Source: Massilia sp. Mn16-1_5
Lineage (GTDB): Bacteria > Pseudomonadota > Gammaproteobacteria > Burkholderiales > Burkholderiaceae_D
NCBI RefSeq assembly: GCF_004798585.1
Contig: NZ_PPXQ01000025.1
Location: forward strand, 1 to 57,063
Direction of reading: 5' to 3'
Length of the DNA stretch: 57,063 nt
A program made the position numbers and the translations under genes. Of this stretch, positions 8,542 to 16,424 are shown piece after piece. The notes below the pieces were generated by a model. It saw only the letters and a list, made by a program, of their open reading frames with translations. It was not told the DNA's origin and did no database searches. Within the stretch, counting starts at the first letter, position 1, and each line of letters opens with the position of its first letter.

Positions 8542-10782
8542 TCATGCCCGCTCGCGCTCCACGCGATTGACCCCCGCCACACGCCGCAAGTTGCGGATCA
8601 GATGCGCCAGGTGCACCCGATCCTTCACCTGAATCGTAAAGCGCAACTGCGTCATCATGTTCTCGTCGTCCTCGTCCATGCCGACATAGGTGATGTTGCC
8701 GTCCGATTCGCCGATCTCGGCCGCCACGCGCGCGAGGATGCCCTTTTCGTTGTTGATCAGCAGTCGGATGCGGCAGTCGAAGCGGCGGTTCAGCTCCTCG
8801 CCCCACTGCACGGCGATCCAGCGGTCCGGCTCTTTTGCACGCATGCGCTTGGCCGGCAGGCAGTCGCAGGTGTGCACCACCAGGCCCTGGTCGCGCCGCA
8901 GCTGGCCGGTGATCTGGTCGCCCGGGATCGGCAGGCAGCAGGGCGCCAATTGCACCGAGACGCCTTCGCTGCCGTAGATCGTGACCGGGTCGATGTCGGC
9001 GGCGGGTGGCAGGTTCGAGGGCAGGGCGTCGGACTCGCCGCCGTCCATCAGGCCGAAGATGTGGCGCGCGACGAGCGCCGGCATGCGCTTGCCGATGCCG
9101 ATGTCGGCGTACAGTTCGTCCATCGACTTGGCCGAGGATTCGGCCAGCAGCTTTTCGATCGTGCTGGCCGGCAGCTCAGGTTCGATGTTGCGCGCGGCCA
9201 GCGCCTGCGCCAGCAGTTCCTGGCCCAGTTCCACCGACTCGTTGACGTTGATGGTGCGCAGGTGGTGGCGGATCGCCGAGCGTGCCTTGCCGGTGCGCAC
9301 GTAGCTGAGCCAGGTCGGGCTCGGGCGCGAATCCGGGTCGGTGACGATCTCGACGATGTCGCCGTTGTGCAGCTCGGTGCGCAGCGGCTGGGTTTCGTTG
9401 TTAATTTTCACCGCCACCGTGTGGTCGCCGATGCCGGTGTGGATGGAGTATGCGAAGTCGAGCGCCGTGGCGCCGCGCGGCAGGGCGATGATCTTCGACT
9501 TCGGCGTGAACACATACACCGAGTCCGGGAACAGGTCGACCTTCACGTGCTCGAGGAACTCGGCCGAGTCGCCGGTCTGCTGCTGGATGTCGAGCAGCGA
9601 TTGCAGCCAGGCGTGGGTGCGCTGCTGCAGGTCCGACATGTTCTGGTCGCCCGTCTTGTACAGCCAGTGCGCCGCCACGCCGCTCTCGGCGGTGCGGTGC
9701 ATGTCCTGGGTGCGGATCTGGAATTCGACCGGGGTGCCGTAGGGGCCGATCAGGGTGGTGTGCAGCGACTGGTAGCCGTTCAGCTTGCGAATCGCGATGT
9801 AATCCTTGAACTTGCCCGGCATCGGCTTGTACAGGCCGTGCAGGGTGCCGAGCGCCACATAACAGTTCGGGACCGTGTCGACCACGATGCGGAAACCGTA
9901 CACGTCCAGCACCTGCGAGAAGGACAGGTGCTTGTTGCGCATCTTTTTGTAGATGCCGAACAGGGTCTTCTCGCGGCCGTAGACTTCGGCGTGGATGCCG
10001 GCCATGGCCAGCGTGTTCTTGACCGCTTCCAGGATCTTCTTGACCACCTCGCGCCGGTTGCCGCGCGCCGCCTTCACCGCCTTCGAGAGGGTGCGGTAAC
10101 GCAGCGGATACAGGTGCGAGAAGGCGAGGTCCTGCAGCTCGCGGTAGATGTTGTTCAGGCCGAGGCGGTGGGCGATCGGCACATACACTTCCATCGTCTC
10201 GCCGGCGATGCGGCGCTTCTTCGCCGGCGTCATCACGCCCAGCGTGCGCATGTTGTGCAGGCGGTCGGCCAGCTTGATCAGGATCACGCGCACGTCGGAG
10301 GCCATCGCCAGCAGCATCTTGCGGAAGTTTTCCGCCTGCGCTTCGACCAGGCTCTGGAACTCGATCTTTTCCAGCTTGGAGAGGCCGTCGACCAGGTTCG
10401 CTACCTGCGGGCCGAAGCGCTCGATCAGCTCTTCCTTCTTGACGTCCTGGTCTTCGATGACGTCGTGCAGCAGCGCGGCCATGATGGCCTGGGCGTCGAG
10501 CTTCCACTCGGCGCAGATTTCGGCGACGGCGATCGGATGGGAGATATACGGCTCGCCCGACTTGCGGACTTGCCCGAGATGCATCTCGTCGGAGAAGCGG
10601 TAGGCTTCCTTGACCTTCTTCAGTTCGACGGGAGTGAGGTATTCCGACAGCTGGTTGACCAGCTGGGTGACCGAGGCAACGCCGGGAGCGGGCGGCTCAG
10701 GTAGGTCTTGCGGCTTGCCCGGACGCTTGGTCCGGGCGGTGGTGTTGCCTGATTGTGTCGAGTCCGGGGGGAACAGGTTCAT
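8542..10782 (-). CDS. spoT: Bifunctional (p)ppGpp synthetase/hydrolase (RelA/SpoT family)
   Basis: This 746-residue long RSH enzyme sets the alarmone level. The hydrolase HD domain has HPIAVAEICAEWKLDAQA and the catalytic pair in ALLHDVIEDQ (about residues 80-115). The synthetase domain has GREKTLFGIYKKM, VYGFRIVVD and LNGYQSLHTTLIGP (about 265-375). A TGS domain (VYVFTPKSKIIALPRGATALDFAY, key residues FTP...G..DFAY) follows near 415-470, and the ACT/RRM region closes the C-terminus. An intact HD motif argues for SpoT-type bifunctionality rather than a synthetase-only RelA. It is the last gene of the gmk-rpoZ-spoT group, 76 bases after rpoZ. Confidence 0.95.
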   Translation of the reverse strand: MNLFPPDSTQSGNTTARTKRPGKPQDLPEPPAPGVASVTQLVNQLSEYLTPVELKKVKEAYRFSDEMHLGQVRKSGEPYISHPIAVAEICAEWKLDAQAIMAALLHDVIEDQDVKKEELIERFGPQVANLVDGLSKLEKIEFQSLVEAQAENFRKMLLAMASDVRVILIKLADRLHNMRTLGVMTPAKKRRIAGETMEVYVPIAHRLGLNNIYRELQDLAFSHLYPLRYRTLSKAVKAARGNRREVVKKILEAVKNTLAMAGIHAEVYGREKTLFGIYKKMRNKHLSFSQVLDVYGFRIVVDTVPNCYVALGTLHGLYKPMPGKFKDYIAIRKLNGYQSLHTTLIGPYGTPVEFQIRTQDMHRTAESGVAAHWLYKTGDQNMSDLQQRTHAWLQSLLDIQQQTGDSAEFLEHVKVDLFPDSVYVFTPKSKIIALPRGATALDFAYSIHTGIGDHTVAVKINNETQPLRTELHNGDIVEIVTDPDSRPSPTWLSYVRTGKARSAIRHHLRTINVNESVELGQELLAQALAARNIEPELPASTIEKLLAESSAKSMDELYADIGIGKRMPALVARHIFGLMDGGESDALPSNLPPAADIDPVTIYGSEGVSVQLAPCCLPIPGDQITGQLRRDQGLVVHTCDCLPAKRMRAKEPDRWIAVQWGEELNRRFDCRIRLLINNEKGILARVAAEIGESDGNITYVGMDEDDENMMTQLRFTIQVKDRVHLAHLIRNLRRVAGVNRVERERA

Positions 10783-10858
10783 ACGTTAGTCGATCAGCCG
10801 CAGTGTGGTGACAGAATAACAGAATCAGGCATCGACACAGTCTGGCGCACCGGTGCTC

Positions 10859-11062
10859 TTACATCGGCACTTTTTTCAGCATTTCCAGGCCGATCTTGCC
10901 GGCGGCGATTTCGCGCAGGGCGACGACGGTCGGCTTGTCCTTGGCTTCGACCTTCGGGGTATGGCCCTGCAGCAGCTGGCGTGCGCGATAGGTTGCGGCC
11001 AGGGTCAGCTGGAAGCGGTTCGGGACGTTCTTGAGGCAATCTTCGATGGTGATACGGGCCAT
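10859..11062 (-). CDS. rpoZ: RNA polymerase omega subunit
   Basis: This 67-residue protein begins MARITIEDCLKNVPNRFQLT, the diagnostic N-terminus of omega. It continues with AATYRARQLLQG and ALREIAAGKI. Omega wraps the C-terminal tail of beta-prime, helps core assembly, and in many proteobacteria forms part of a ppGpp binding site. Its position between gmk and spoT is the conserved gammaproteobacterial/betaproteobacterial arrangement and ties GTP supply, polymerase and alarmone together. Length is slightly below the E. coli protein, as usual for betaproteobacteria. Confidence 0.97.
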   Translation of the reverse strand: MARITIEDCLKNVPNRFQLTLAATYRARQLLQGHTPKVEAKDKPTVVALREIAAGKIGLEMLKKVPM

Positions 11063-11110
11063 GGTCTAGCTCCTGTGGTGGAAGCTCGATAAACCTACTG
11101 CGCGTCGAAT

Positions 11111-11164
11111 TTTTGGCCTGCGATGCTCGCTGTACTCAAGTACAGCTGCGCTTCTCGGCCAAAA
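11111..11164. repeat. Nested palindrome between gmk and rpoZ
   Basis: Outer arms TTTTGGCC (11111-11118) and GGCCAAAA (11157-11164) enclose an inner stem GCTGTACT/AGTACAGC (11129-11136 and 11139-11146) with a 2-base loop. The transcript from gmk toward rpoZ would fold into a long two-part hairpin. It could attenuate or process the operon mRNA, or be a mobile repeat. Confidence 0.55.
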
Positions 11165-11212
11165 CTTCTTCCGCTCGCTACGGTTTCTCGAGCTTCTGTT
11201 ACGTTAGTTGAA

Positions 11213-11857
11213 TTAAGTCGGTTGAATCGCGTGGATACCCAGCTGGGCAAACAGCGAGGCGTTGCGGGCAGCCTGTTGGGCGAAGCGGCAACGTGTCGCC
11301 TGGACAATCGCCTGCAGTTGGGCCAAGGCGACGTTGAACTCTTCGTTGATGATAGCATATTCGAACTCGGGAGCGTGAGCGATCTCACCCCCGGCGGCCA
11401 GCAAACGGCGCGTGATGATGTGCGGTTCGTCGGTGCCGCGCTTGTGCAGACGCTCTTCCAGTGCCTCGATCGAGGGCGGCAGGATGAAAATGCCGGCCGC
11501 GTCCGGGAACTGCTTTTTCACCTGGCGCGCGCCCTGCCAGTCGATTTCCAGCAGGATGTCGGTACCGGTCTTCATTTTCTCTTCGACGGTCAGGCGGCTG
11601 GTGCCATAGTAATTGCCGTGCACCTCGGCCCACTCCATGAATTCGCCGCGATCGGCACGCTTGACGAAGTCCTCGGCGGTGGTGAAGTGGTAATGCACGC
11701 CATCCTGCTCGCCCGGACGCGGCTGGCGCGTGGTGGTCGAGATCGACAGCTGGATGCCCGGCTCCTGTGCCAGCAGCGCATTGACCAGGGTCGATTTGCC
11801 GGCGCCGGAAGGGGCGGCGACAATGAACAGGCTGCCGGAGAAAGCGGTGGTGATCAT
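11213..11857 (-). CDS. gmk: Guanylate kinase
   Basis: This 214-residue enzyme phosphorylates GMP to GDP with ATP. The P-loop is APSGAGKSTLVNAL (about residues 15-28). The GMP-binding stretch includes STTTRQPRPGEQDGVHYHF (about 40-58) and the region GEFMEWAEVHGNYYGTS (about 72-88). The LID region follows (DILLEIDWQGARQVK, ERLHKRGTDEP). It is complete. It heads the gmk-rpoZ-spoT group, with a 150-base spacer carrying a nested palindrome before rpoZ. Confidence 0.97.
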   Translation of the reverse strand: MITTAFSGSLFIVAAPSGAGKSTLVNALLAQEPGIQLSISTTTRQPRPGEQDGVHYHFTTAEDFVKRADRGEFMEWAEVHGNYYGTSRLTVEEKMKTGTDILLEIDWQGARQVKKQFPDAAGIFILPPSIEALEERLHKRGTDEPHIITRRLLAAGGEIAHAPEFEYAIINEEFNVALAQLQAIVQATRCRFAQQAARNASLFAQLGIHAIQPT

Positions 11858-11900
11858 GGGTGTTTCCTTTGTTTCTTATCGCGATTGTTCATCATATAGC

Positions 11901-11978
11901 TGAACGCGTGGACGGGAAACCCGTCCACCCTACAGTTTGATACACGTAGGGTGGACGGGGCCCCCGTCCACGCGTTCA
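11901..11978. repeat. REP-like inverted pair between yicC and gmk
   Basis: Two almost perfect opposed copies (11901-11933 and 11946-11978), each holding a GTAGGGTGGACGGG core with a CGCGTTCA end, are separated by 12 bases. Each copy is itself a hairpin. They belong to the GTAGGGTGG(G/A)C repeat family seen in six gaps of this window. Confidence 0.8.
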
Positions 11979-12017
11979 AGCGGCTGCGAGATCATCGCAC
12001 CGCCATTCAAATTGGTT

Positions 12018-12920
12018 TTATTCCAGGTTCTGCACCTGCTCCCGCATCTGCTCGATCAGCAATTTGAGCTCCATCGACGCATCCGCCAGCTCTTTGACCG
12101 ATGCCTTGGCGCCCAGCGTATTCGCTTCGCGGTTCAATTCCTGCATCATGAAGTCGAGGCGCTTGCCGACCTGGCCGCCCTTCTTCAGGATGTGGCGCGT
12201 CTCGTTCAGGTGCGCCGACAGGCGCGACAGTTCTTCGGAAACGTCGATGCGGATGCCATATAAAGTGACTTCCTGGCGGATCCGTTCGAATACTTCCTGT
12301 CGCGTCAGCGTCGACGGATTGCCGTGGCCGGCCAGGCCCAGCGCATCCTGCATGCGCTCGACGGCTTTCTGCTGGAACTGGGCGATGACTTGCGGGATCA
12401 GCGGGGTGATGCGCTTGACGATGGCTTCCATCGAATCGATGCGCGATTGCAGCATCGTTTCCAGCGCCGCGCCTTCGCGCTTGCGGCTTTCGACGAAGGC
12501 GGCGATGGTCTTGGCGGTGAGGGCGGCGACGTCGGCCTGAAGCGATTCCTGCCCGATGTGCGATTCCTCGACCACGCCGGGCCAGCGCAGCAGCTCGGCC
12601 ACCGACATGGCTTGCGCCTGCGGGAAGTGCTGGCTGACTTCGCCTTGCAAGCGGGCCAGGTCGGCCAGCAGCGCCTGGTTCAGCGCCTGGGCGCCGCCGG
12701 CGACCTTGCGGCCGAAGGACAGGCGTGCTTCGACTTTGCCGCGGGTAATGGCGGCCATGATGGCGGCGCGCAGGTCCGGTTCCAGCGCGCGCAGTTCGTC
12801 GTTGATACGGAACTGGAGATCGAGAAAACGCGAATTGACGCTCTTGATCTCGATCGTCAGGGTGCCCGCCGCGCCTTCGCTGGTGGCCACCGCATAGCCT
12901 GTCATGCTTGAAATGCTCAC
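12018..12920 (-). CDS. yicC: YicC/YloC family endoribonuclease
   Basis: This 300-residue protein starts with SSMTGYAVATSEG and continues IEIKSVNSRFLDLQFRI, the N-terminal signature of the family. It ends in the conserved C-terminal block KRLDFMMQELNREANTLGAKA followed by MKLLIEQMREQVQNLE (key residues D, M, Q, E, N, R, E). Family members degrade selected RNAs, including small RNAs in E. coli, and are linked to stationary phase. It sits upstream of gmk on the same strand, a common neighbour, but a REP pair lies between, so operon membership is uncertain. It is divergent from the kinase gene at 12999. Confidence 0.93.
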   Translation of the reverse strand: MSISSMTGYAVATSEGAAGTLTIEIKSVNSRFLDLQFRINDELRALEPDLRAAIMAAITRGKVEARLSFGRKVAGGAQALNQALLADLARLQGEVSQHFPQAQAMSVAELLRWPGVVEESHIGQESLQADVAALTAKTIAAFVESRKREGAALETMLQSRIDSMEAIVKRITPLIPQVIAQFQQKAVERMQDALGLAGHGNPSTLTRQEVFERIRQEVTLYGIRIDVSEELSRLSAHLNETRHILKKGGQVGKRLDFMMQELNREANTLGAKASVKELADASMELKLLIEQMREQVQNLE

Positions 12921-12998
12921 TAAAGTCCCCGGTTTTTATTCTTTACAAGTCCGACATTTATCCACACAATCGCCGTGTTATGCAAGGAACTCTTCAGT

Positions 12999-13985
12999 AT
13001 GGCCGCACAAAATAACGCACCCTTGCCGGAAGGGCTGGAGATTGCCGGTTATCGCATTGTAAAGAAAATCGCGTCTGGCGGGTTCAGTATTGTCTATCTT
13101 GCATATGATGCCGAAGGCAGCGCGGTGGCCATCAAGGAGTACCTGCCCAGCGCGCTGGCGCTGCGCCAGCCGGGCGAACTCGTGCCCCTGATCGCGCGCC
13201 CGAACCAGCCGCTGTTCCGTATCGGCCTGAAGTGCTTCTTCGAGGAGGGCAGGGCGCTGGCGCGCATCAACCACCCGAACGTGGTGCGCATCGTGAACTT
13301 CTTCCGCGCCAACGATACGGTCTACATGGTCATGGCCTACGAGTCGGGCCAGTCGCTGCAGGAGCACATCGCGCGTATGATGGCCAAGGGCGGCCGCCTG
13401 GGCGAGGGTTTTGTCCGCAAGACCTTCGACGGCGTCTGCCGCGGCCTGCGCGAAACCCATGCCAACAAGCTGCTGCACCTGGACCTGAAGCCGGCCAATA
13501 TCTACCTGCGCAGCGACGGCTCGCCCATCCTGCTCGACTTCGGCGCCGCGCGCCAGGCGGCCGGGCTTGACTCCCCCATGCTGGCGCCGATGTACACCCC
13601 GGGCTTCGCGCCGCCCGAGCTCTACATTAAGGGCCAGCCGCTCGGTCCCTGGTCCGACATCTACAGCCTGGGCGCGGCCATGTACGCCTGCATGTTCGGT
13701 ACGCCGCCGCAGGCGGCCGATGCGCGCAAGCAGGGCGACAAGCTGGACGACCAGTTCGCCAAGCTGGAAGGCGCCTATTCGCCCGAGCTGGTGGCGACCG
13801 TGCGCGCCTGCCTCGCGCTCGACCCGATGGCGCGTCCGCCCAGCGTGTTCGCCGTCCACAAGGTACTGCAGGCCGCACCAAGCAAACCGCTCGCGGCGGA
13901 ACCTGAAGCACCGGCGCCGCAGCCCACTGCCGGGTTGCGCGGCCTGCTGGGCCGCATCGGCGGCTTTGGCCGCCAGGGCAAATAA
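12999..13985 (+). CDS. Serine/threonine protein kinase
   Basis: This 328-residue protein is nearly all kinase domain. The Gly-rich loop is IASGGFSIVY (about 25-34), the ATP Lys is K46 in VAIKEY, the catalytic loop is HLDLKPANIYL with H160 and D162 (HLD in place of HRD), and the Mg-binding D180 is in LLDFGAA. The APE-like segment is APPELY. There is no membrane helix; a Pro/Ala linker and a basic Gly-rich tail end the protein. The ATG at 12999 follows AAGGA at a good distance. The PP2C phosphatase 27 bases downstream is the probable antagonist. Substrates are unknown. Confidence 0.92.
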   Translation: MAAQNNAPLPEGLEIAGYRIVKKIASGGFSIVYLAYDAEGSAVAIKEYLPSALALRQPGELVPLIARPNQPLFRIGLKCFFEEGRALARINHPNVVRIVNFFRANDTVYMVMAYESGQSLQEHIARMMAKGGRLGEGFVRKTFDGVCRGLRETHANKLLHLDLKPANIYLRSDGSPILLDFGAARQAAGLDSPMLAPMYTPGFAPPELYIKGQPLGPWSDIYSLGAAMYACMFGTPPQAADARKQGDKLDDQFAKLEGAYSPELVATVRACLALDPMARPPSVFAVHKVLQAAPSKPLAAEPEAPAPQPTAGLRGLLGRIGGFGRQGK

Positions 13986-14012
13986 ACCAATCACAGGCAA
14001 CCAGGAGCCGCC

Positions 14013-14951
14013 ATGCAGTTTTCCGTCTACCAGCACAGCCACATCGGCGGGCGAAAGCTCAACCAGGACCGGATGGGCTACTGCTTCACGCGCGACGCGC
14101 TGTTGCTGGTGCTGGCCGACGGCATGGGTGGCCACCAGCATGGCGAGATCGCCTCGACCATCGCGATGCAGACCCTGTCGATGATGTTCCAGATGCAGGC
14201 CCGCCCGACCATCAAGAAGCCCGAGCGCTTCTTGGAAGAGGCGCTGCTGCAGGCCCATCGCGACATCCTGGCCTATGCCGCGCGCCACCAGCTGGCGGAA
14301 AGTCCGCGCACCACCGTGGTCGTCTGCCTGGTGCAGCACGGCTGCGCCATCTGGGCCCATTGCGGCGACTCGCGCCTCTACTGGACGCGCCGCAACCAGG
14401 TGCTGGCGCAAACGCGCGACCACTCGCACCTCGAATACCTGATCGCCAAGGGCCTGGCCAGTCCGGCCGAGCGCGCTACCCACCCCGACCGCAACAAGCT
14501 GTACAGCTGCCTGGGCGGCAGCAGCACGCCGCGCTTCGAGCTCTCGCGCCAGGCCAGCCTGGAAGCGGGCGACGTGCTGCTGCTTTGTTCCGACGGCCTG
14601 TGGTCCATGGTGCCGGATGCCGAGATTGTCCAGAAGCTCGACAGCCGCAGCGTGGTGGAGGCGGTGCCGGAACTGGTGAACATGGCGGTCGCCATCGGCG
14701 GCCCGCGCGCCGACAACACCACCGCGCTGGCGATCCGCTGGCAGGGCGCCGACCATCCCGGCGCCGCCGATCCGAACGTGATCTCGACCCAGCTCCTGCC
14801 CGAGGACCAGGTCAGCAGCACGATCAGCAATGCCGGCGCGCTCGATCCCGATGCCGCCATCGACGCCGACCCCTTCGACGAAGACGCCATCGAAAAGGCG
14901 ATCGCCGAGATCAACCAGGCGATCGAGAAATCGTCCCAATTACTTAAATAA
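14013..14951 (+). CDS. PP2C-family Ser/Thr phosphatase
   Basis: This 312-residue metal-dependent phosphatase has the metal-binding motifs of the PPM family: NQDRMGYCF near 20, LVLADGMGGHQHGEIAS (about 31-47), HCGDSRLYW (about 114-122), LLCSDGLWSM and ADNTTALAIRW. The C-terminal 60 residues are acidic (DPDAAIDADPFDEDAIEKAI) and not part of the fold. It should remove phosphate from proteins phosphorylated by the adjacent kinase, forming a reversible switch. It ends 11 bases before rph, so all of 12999-15691 may be one transcript. Confidence 0.93.
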   Translation: MQFSVYQHSHIGGRKLNQDRMGYCFTRDALLLVLADGMGGHQHGEIASTIAMQTLSMMFQMQARPTIKKPERFLEEALLQAHRDILAYAARHQLAESPRTTVVVCLVQHGCAIWAHCGDSRLYWTRRNQVLAQTRDHSHLEYLIAKGLASPAERATHPDRNKLYSCLGGSSTPRFELSRQASLEAGDVLLLCSDGLWSMVPDAEIVQKLDSRSVVEAVPELVNMAVAIGGPRADNTTALAIRWQGADHPGAADPNVISTQLLPEDQVSSTISNAGALDPDAAIDADPFDEDAIEKAIAEINQAIEKSSQLLK

Positions 14952-14962
14952 AAAGGTTCACC

Positions 14963-15691
14963 ATGACGTTCAGCACCCGCCCGAGCGGCCGCGCAGTCGA
15001 CCAATTGCGCAACATCCGCATCACCCGCCAGTACACCAAGCACGCCGAAGGTTCGGTCCTGATCGAGTGCGGCGACACCAAGGTGATCTGCACCGCCAGC
15101 ATCGAAGAGAAGGTGCCGGGCTTCCTGAAGGGCAAAGGGCAGGGCTGGCTGACGGCCGAATACGGCATGCTGCCGCGCTCGACCCACACCCGCATGGACC
15201 GCGAAGCCGCGCGCGGCAAGCAGTCCGGCCGCACGCAGGAGATCCAGCGCCTGATCGGCCGCTCGCTGCGCGCCGCCTTCGACCTGGAAGCTTTTGGGGA
15301 GCGCACCCTGCACCTGGACTGCGACGTGATCCAGGCCGACGGCGGCACCCGCACCGCCTCGATCACCGGCGCCATGGTCGCTGCCTACGACGCCTTCAGT
15401 GCGCTGGTTGCACGCGGCGCATTGACCGCCGTGCCCGTGAAGCATTTCGTGGCCGCGATCTCGGTCGGCGTCTACCAGGGCACGCCGGTGCTGGACCTGG
15501 ATTACGTCGAGGATTCGGGCTGCGATACCGATATGAACGTGGTGATGACGGAGGCGGGGCATTTTATTGAAGTGCAGGGGACGGCGGAAGGCGCCGCGTT
15601 CGACCGTGCGGGCATGAATCGCTTGCTGGACCTGGCTGACAGCGGAATCAAGGAACTGGTGCGTTTGCAGAAAGGCGCACTGGGTTTGTAG
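14963..15691 (+). CDS. rph: Ribonuclease PH
   Basis: This 242-residue phosphorolytic 3'-5' exonuclease trims tRNA 3' ends. It shows the family start RPSGRAVDQLRNIRI, the active-site region GWLTAEYGMLPRSTHTRM with the phosphate-binding Arg, the GRTQEIQRLIGRSLRA stretch and the catalytic Asp region YVEDSGCDTDMNVVM. Unlike the frameshifted copy in E. coli K-12, this gene is intact. It follows the PP2C gene closely and precedes rdgB across a REP pair. Confidence 0.97.
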   Translation: MTFSTRPSGRAVDQLRNIRITRQYTKHAEGSVLIECGDTKVICTASIEEKVPGFLKGKGQGWLTAEYGMLPRSTHTRMDREAARGKQSGRTQEIQRLIGRSLRAAFDLEAFGERTLHLDCDVIQADGGTRTASITGAMVAAYDAFSALVARGALTAVPVKHFVAAISVGVYQGTPVLDLDYVEDSGCDTDMNVVMTEAGHFIEVQGTAEGAAFDRAGMNRLLDLADSGIKELVRLQKGALGL

Positions 15692-15793
15692 GGTGGGCAT
15701 GCCCACGCGGGAACTTTGCAATGTGTTGGCTTCGTTTTAGGAAAGACCGCGCCAACACGATGCGAGCGTCACGCGCGGGCATGCCCGCCCTAC
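15688..15793. repeat. REP-like pair between rph and rdgB
   Basis: GTAGGGTGGGCATGCCCACGCGG-type copy at 15688-15711 (its first twenty bases contain the GTAGGGTGGGC core) and an opposed copy ending GCCCGCCCTAC at 15773-15793 flank about 60 bases. Both self-fold. Member of the window-wide repeat family. Confidence 0.75.
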
Positions 15794-15839
15794 GAACGGG
15801 GTAAAATATGCGCTTCGTTTCCGCGCCTGACTTCCCACC

Positions 15840-16424
15840 ATGACCCAACGCCTCGTCCTCGCCTCCAACAACGCCGGCAAGCTGAAGGAATTCCAGCAAA
15901 TCCTCGGCCCGATCGGTTTCACCCTGCACCCGCAAGGCGAATTCGACGTCCCGGAAGCGGAGGAGCCGCACGCCACCTTCGTCGAGAACGCGCTGGAAAA
16001 AGCCCGCCATGCCGCGCGCTTGACCGGCCTGCCGGCGCTGGCCGACGACTCCGGCGTGTGCGTGAACGCGCTGGGCGGCGCGCCGGGCGTGTATTCGGCG
16101 CGCTTCGCCGGCGAGCCGAAATCGGACGCGCGCAACAACGCGAAACTGGTGGCGGACCTGGCCGGCAAGGAAGACAAATCGGCGTATTACTACTGCGTGC
16201 TGGTCTACGTGCGCCACGCCGATGACCCGCAACCGGTGATCGCCGATGGCCGCTGGGACGGCGTCATCATCGACACGCCGCGCGGCGGGAACGGCTTCGG
16301 CTACGATCCGCACTTCCTGATTCCGGAACTGGGCAAGACCACGGCCGAGCTGACCCCTGACGAAAAGAATGCGCGCTCGCACCGGGGCCAGGCCCTGCGC
16401 GCACTGGTCGAGAAACTGAAATGA
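15840..16424 (+). CDS. rdgB: Non-canonical purine NTP pyrophosphatase (RdgB/HAM1)
   Basis: This 194-residue house-cleaning enzyme hydrolyses dITP, ITP and XTP to monophosphates and keeps damaged purines out of DNA and RNA. The N-terminal substrate motif is LASNNAGKLKEF (about 7-18). The catalytic Asp lies in LADDSGVCVNALGGAPGVYSAR (read here as ADDSG then GVYSAR). C-terminal GFGYDPHF and SHRGQALRAL are conserved. The start ATG directly precedes TQRLVLASNN. The stop overlaps the hemW start (ATGA at 16421-16424), so the two are coupled. Confidence 0.97.
   Translation: MTQRLVLASNNAGKLKEFQQILGPIGFTLHPQGEFDVPEAEEPHATFVENALEKARHAARLTGLPALADDSGVCVNALGGAPGVYSARFAGEPKSDARNNAKLVADLAGKEDKSAYYYCVLVYVRHADDPQPVIADGRWDGVIIDTPRGGNGFGYDPHFLIPELGKTTAELTPDEKNARSHRGQALRALVEKLK

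Noticed and set aside
8524..10704. Long plus-strand open frame opposite spoT
   Set aside because: Arg/His/Gly/Val-rich antisense frame typical of GC-rich codon usage; spoT on the other strand has all domains.
12978..14939. Long minus-strand open frame opposite the kinase and PP2C genes
   Set aside because: Antisense shadow; kinase and phosphatase motifs are on plus.
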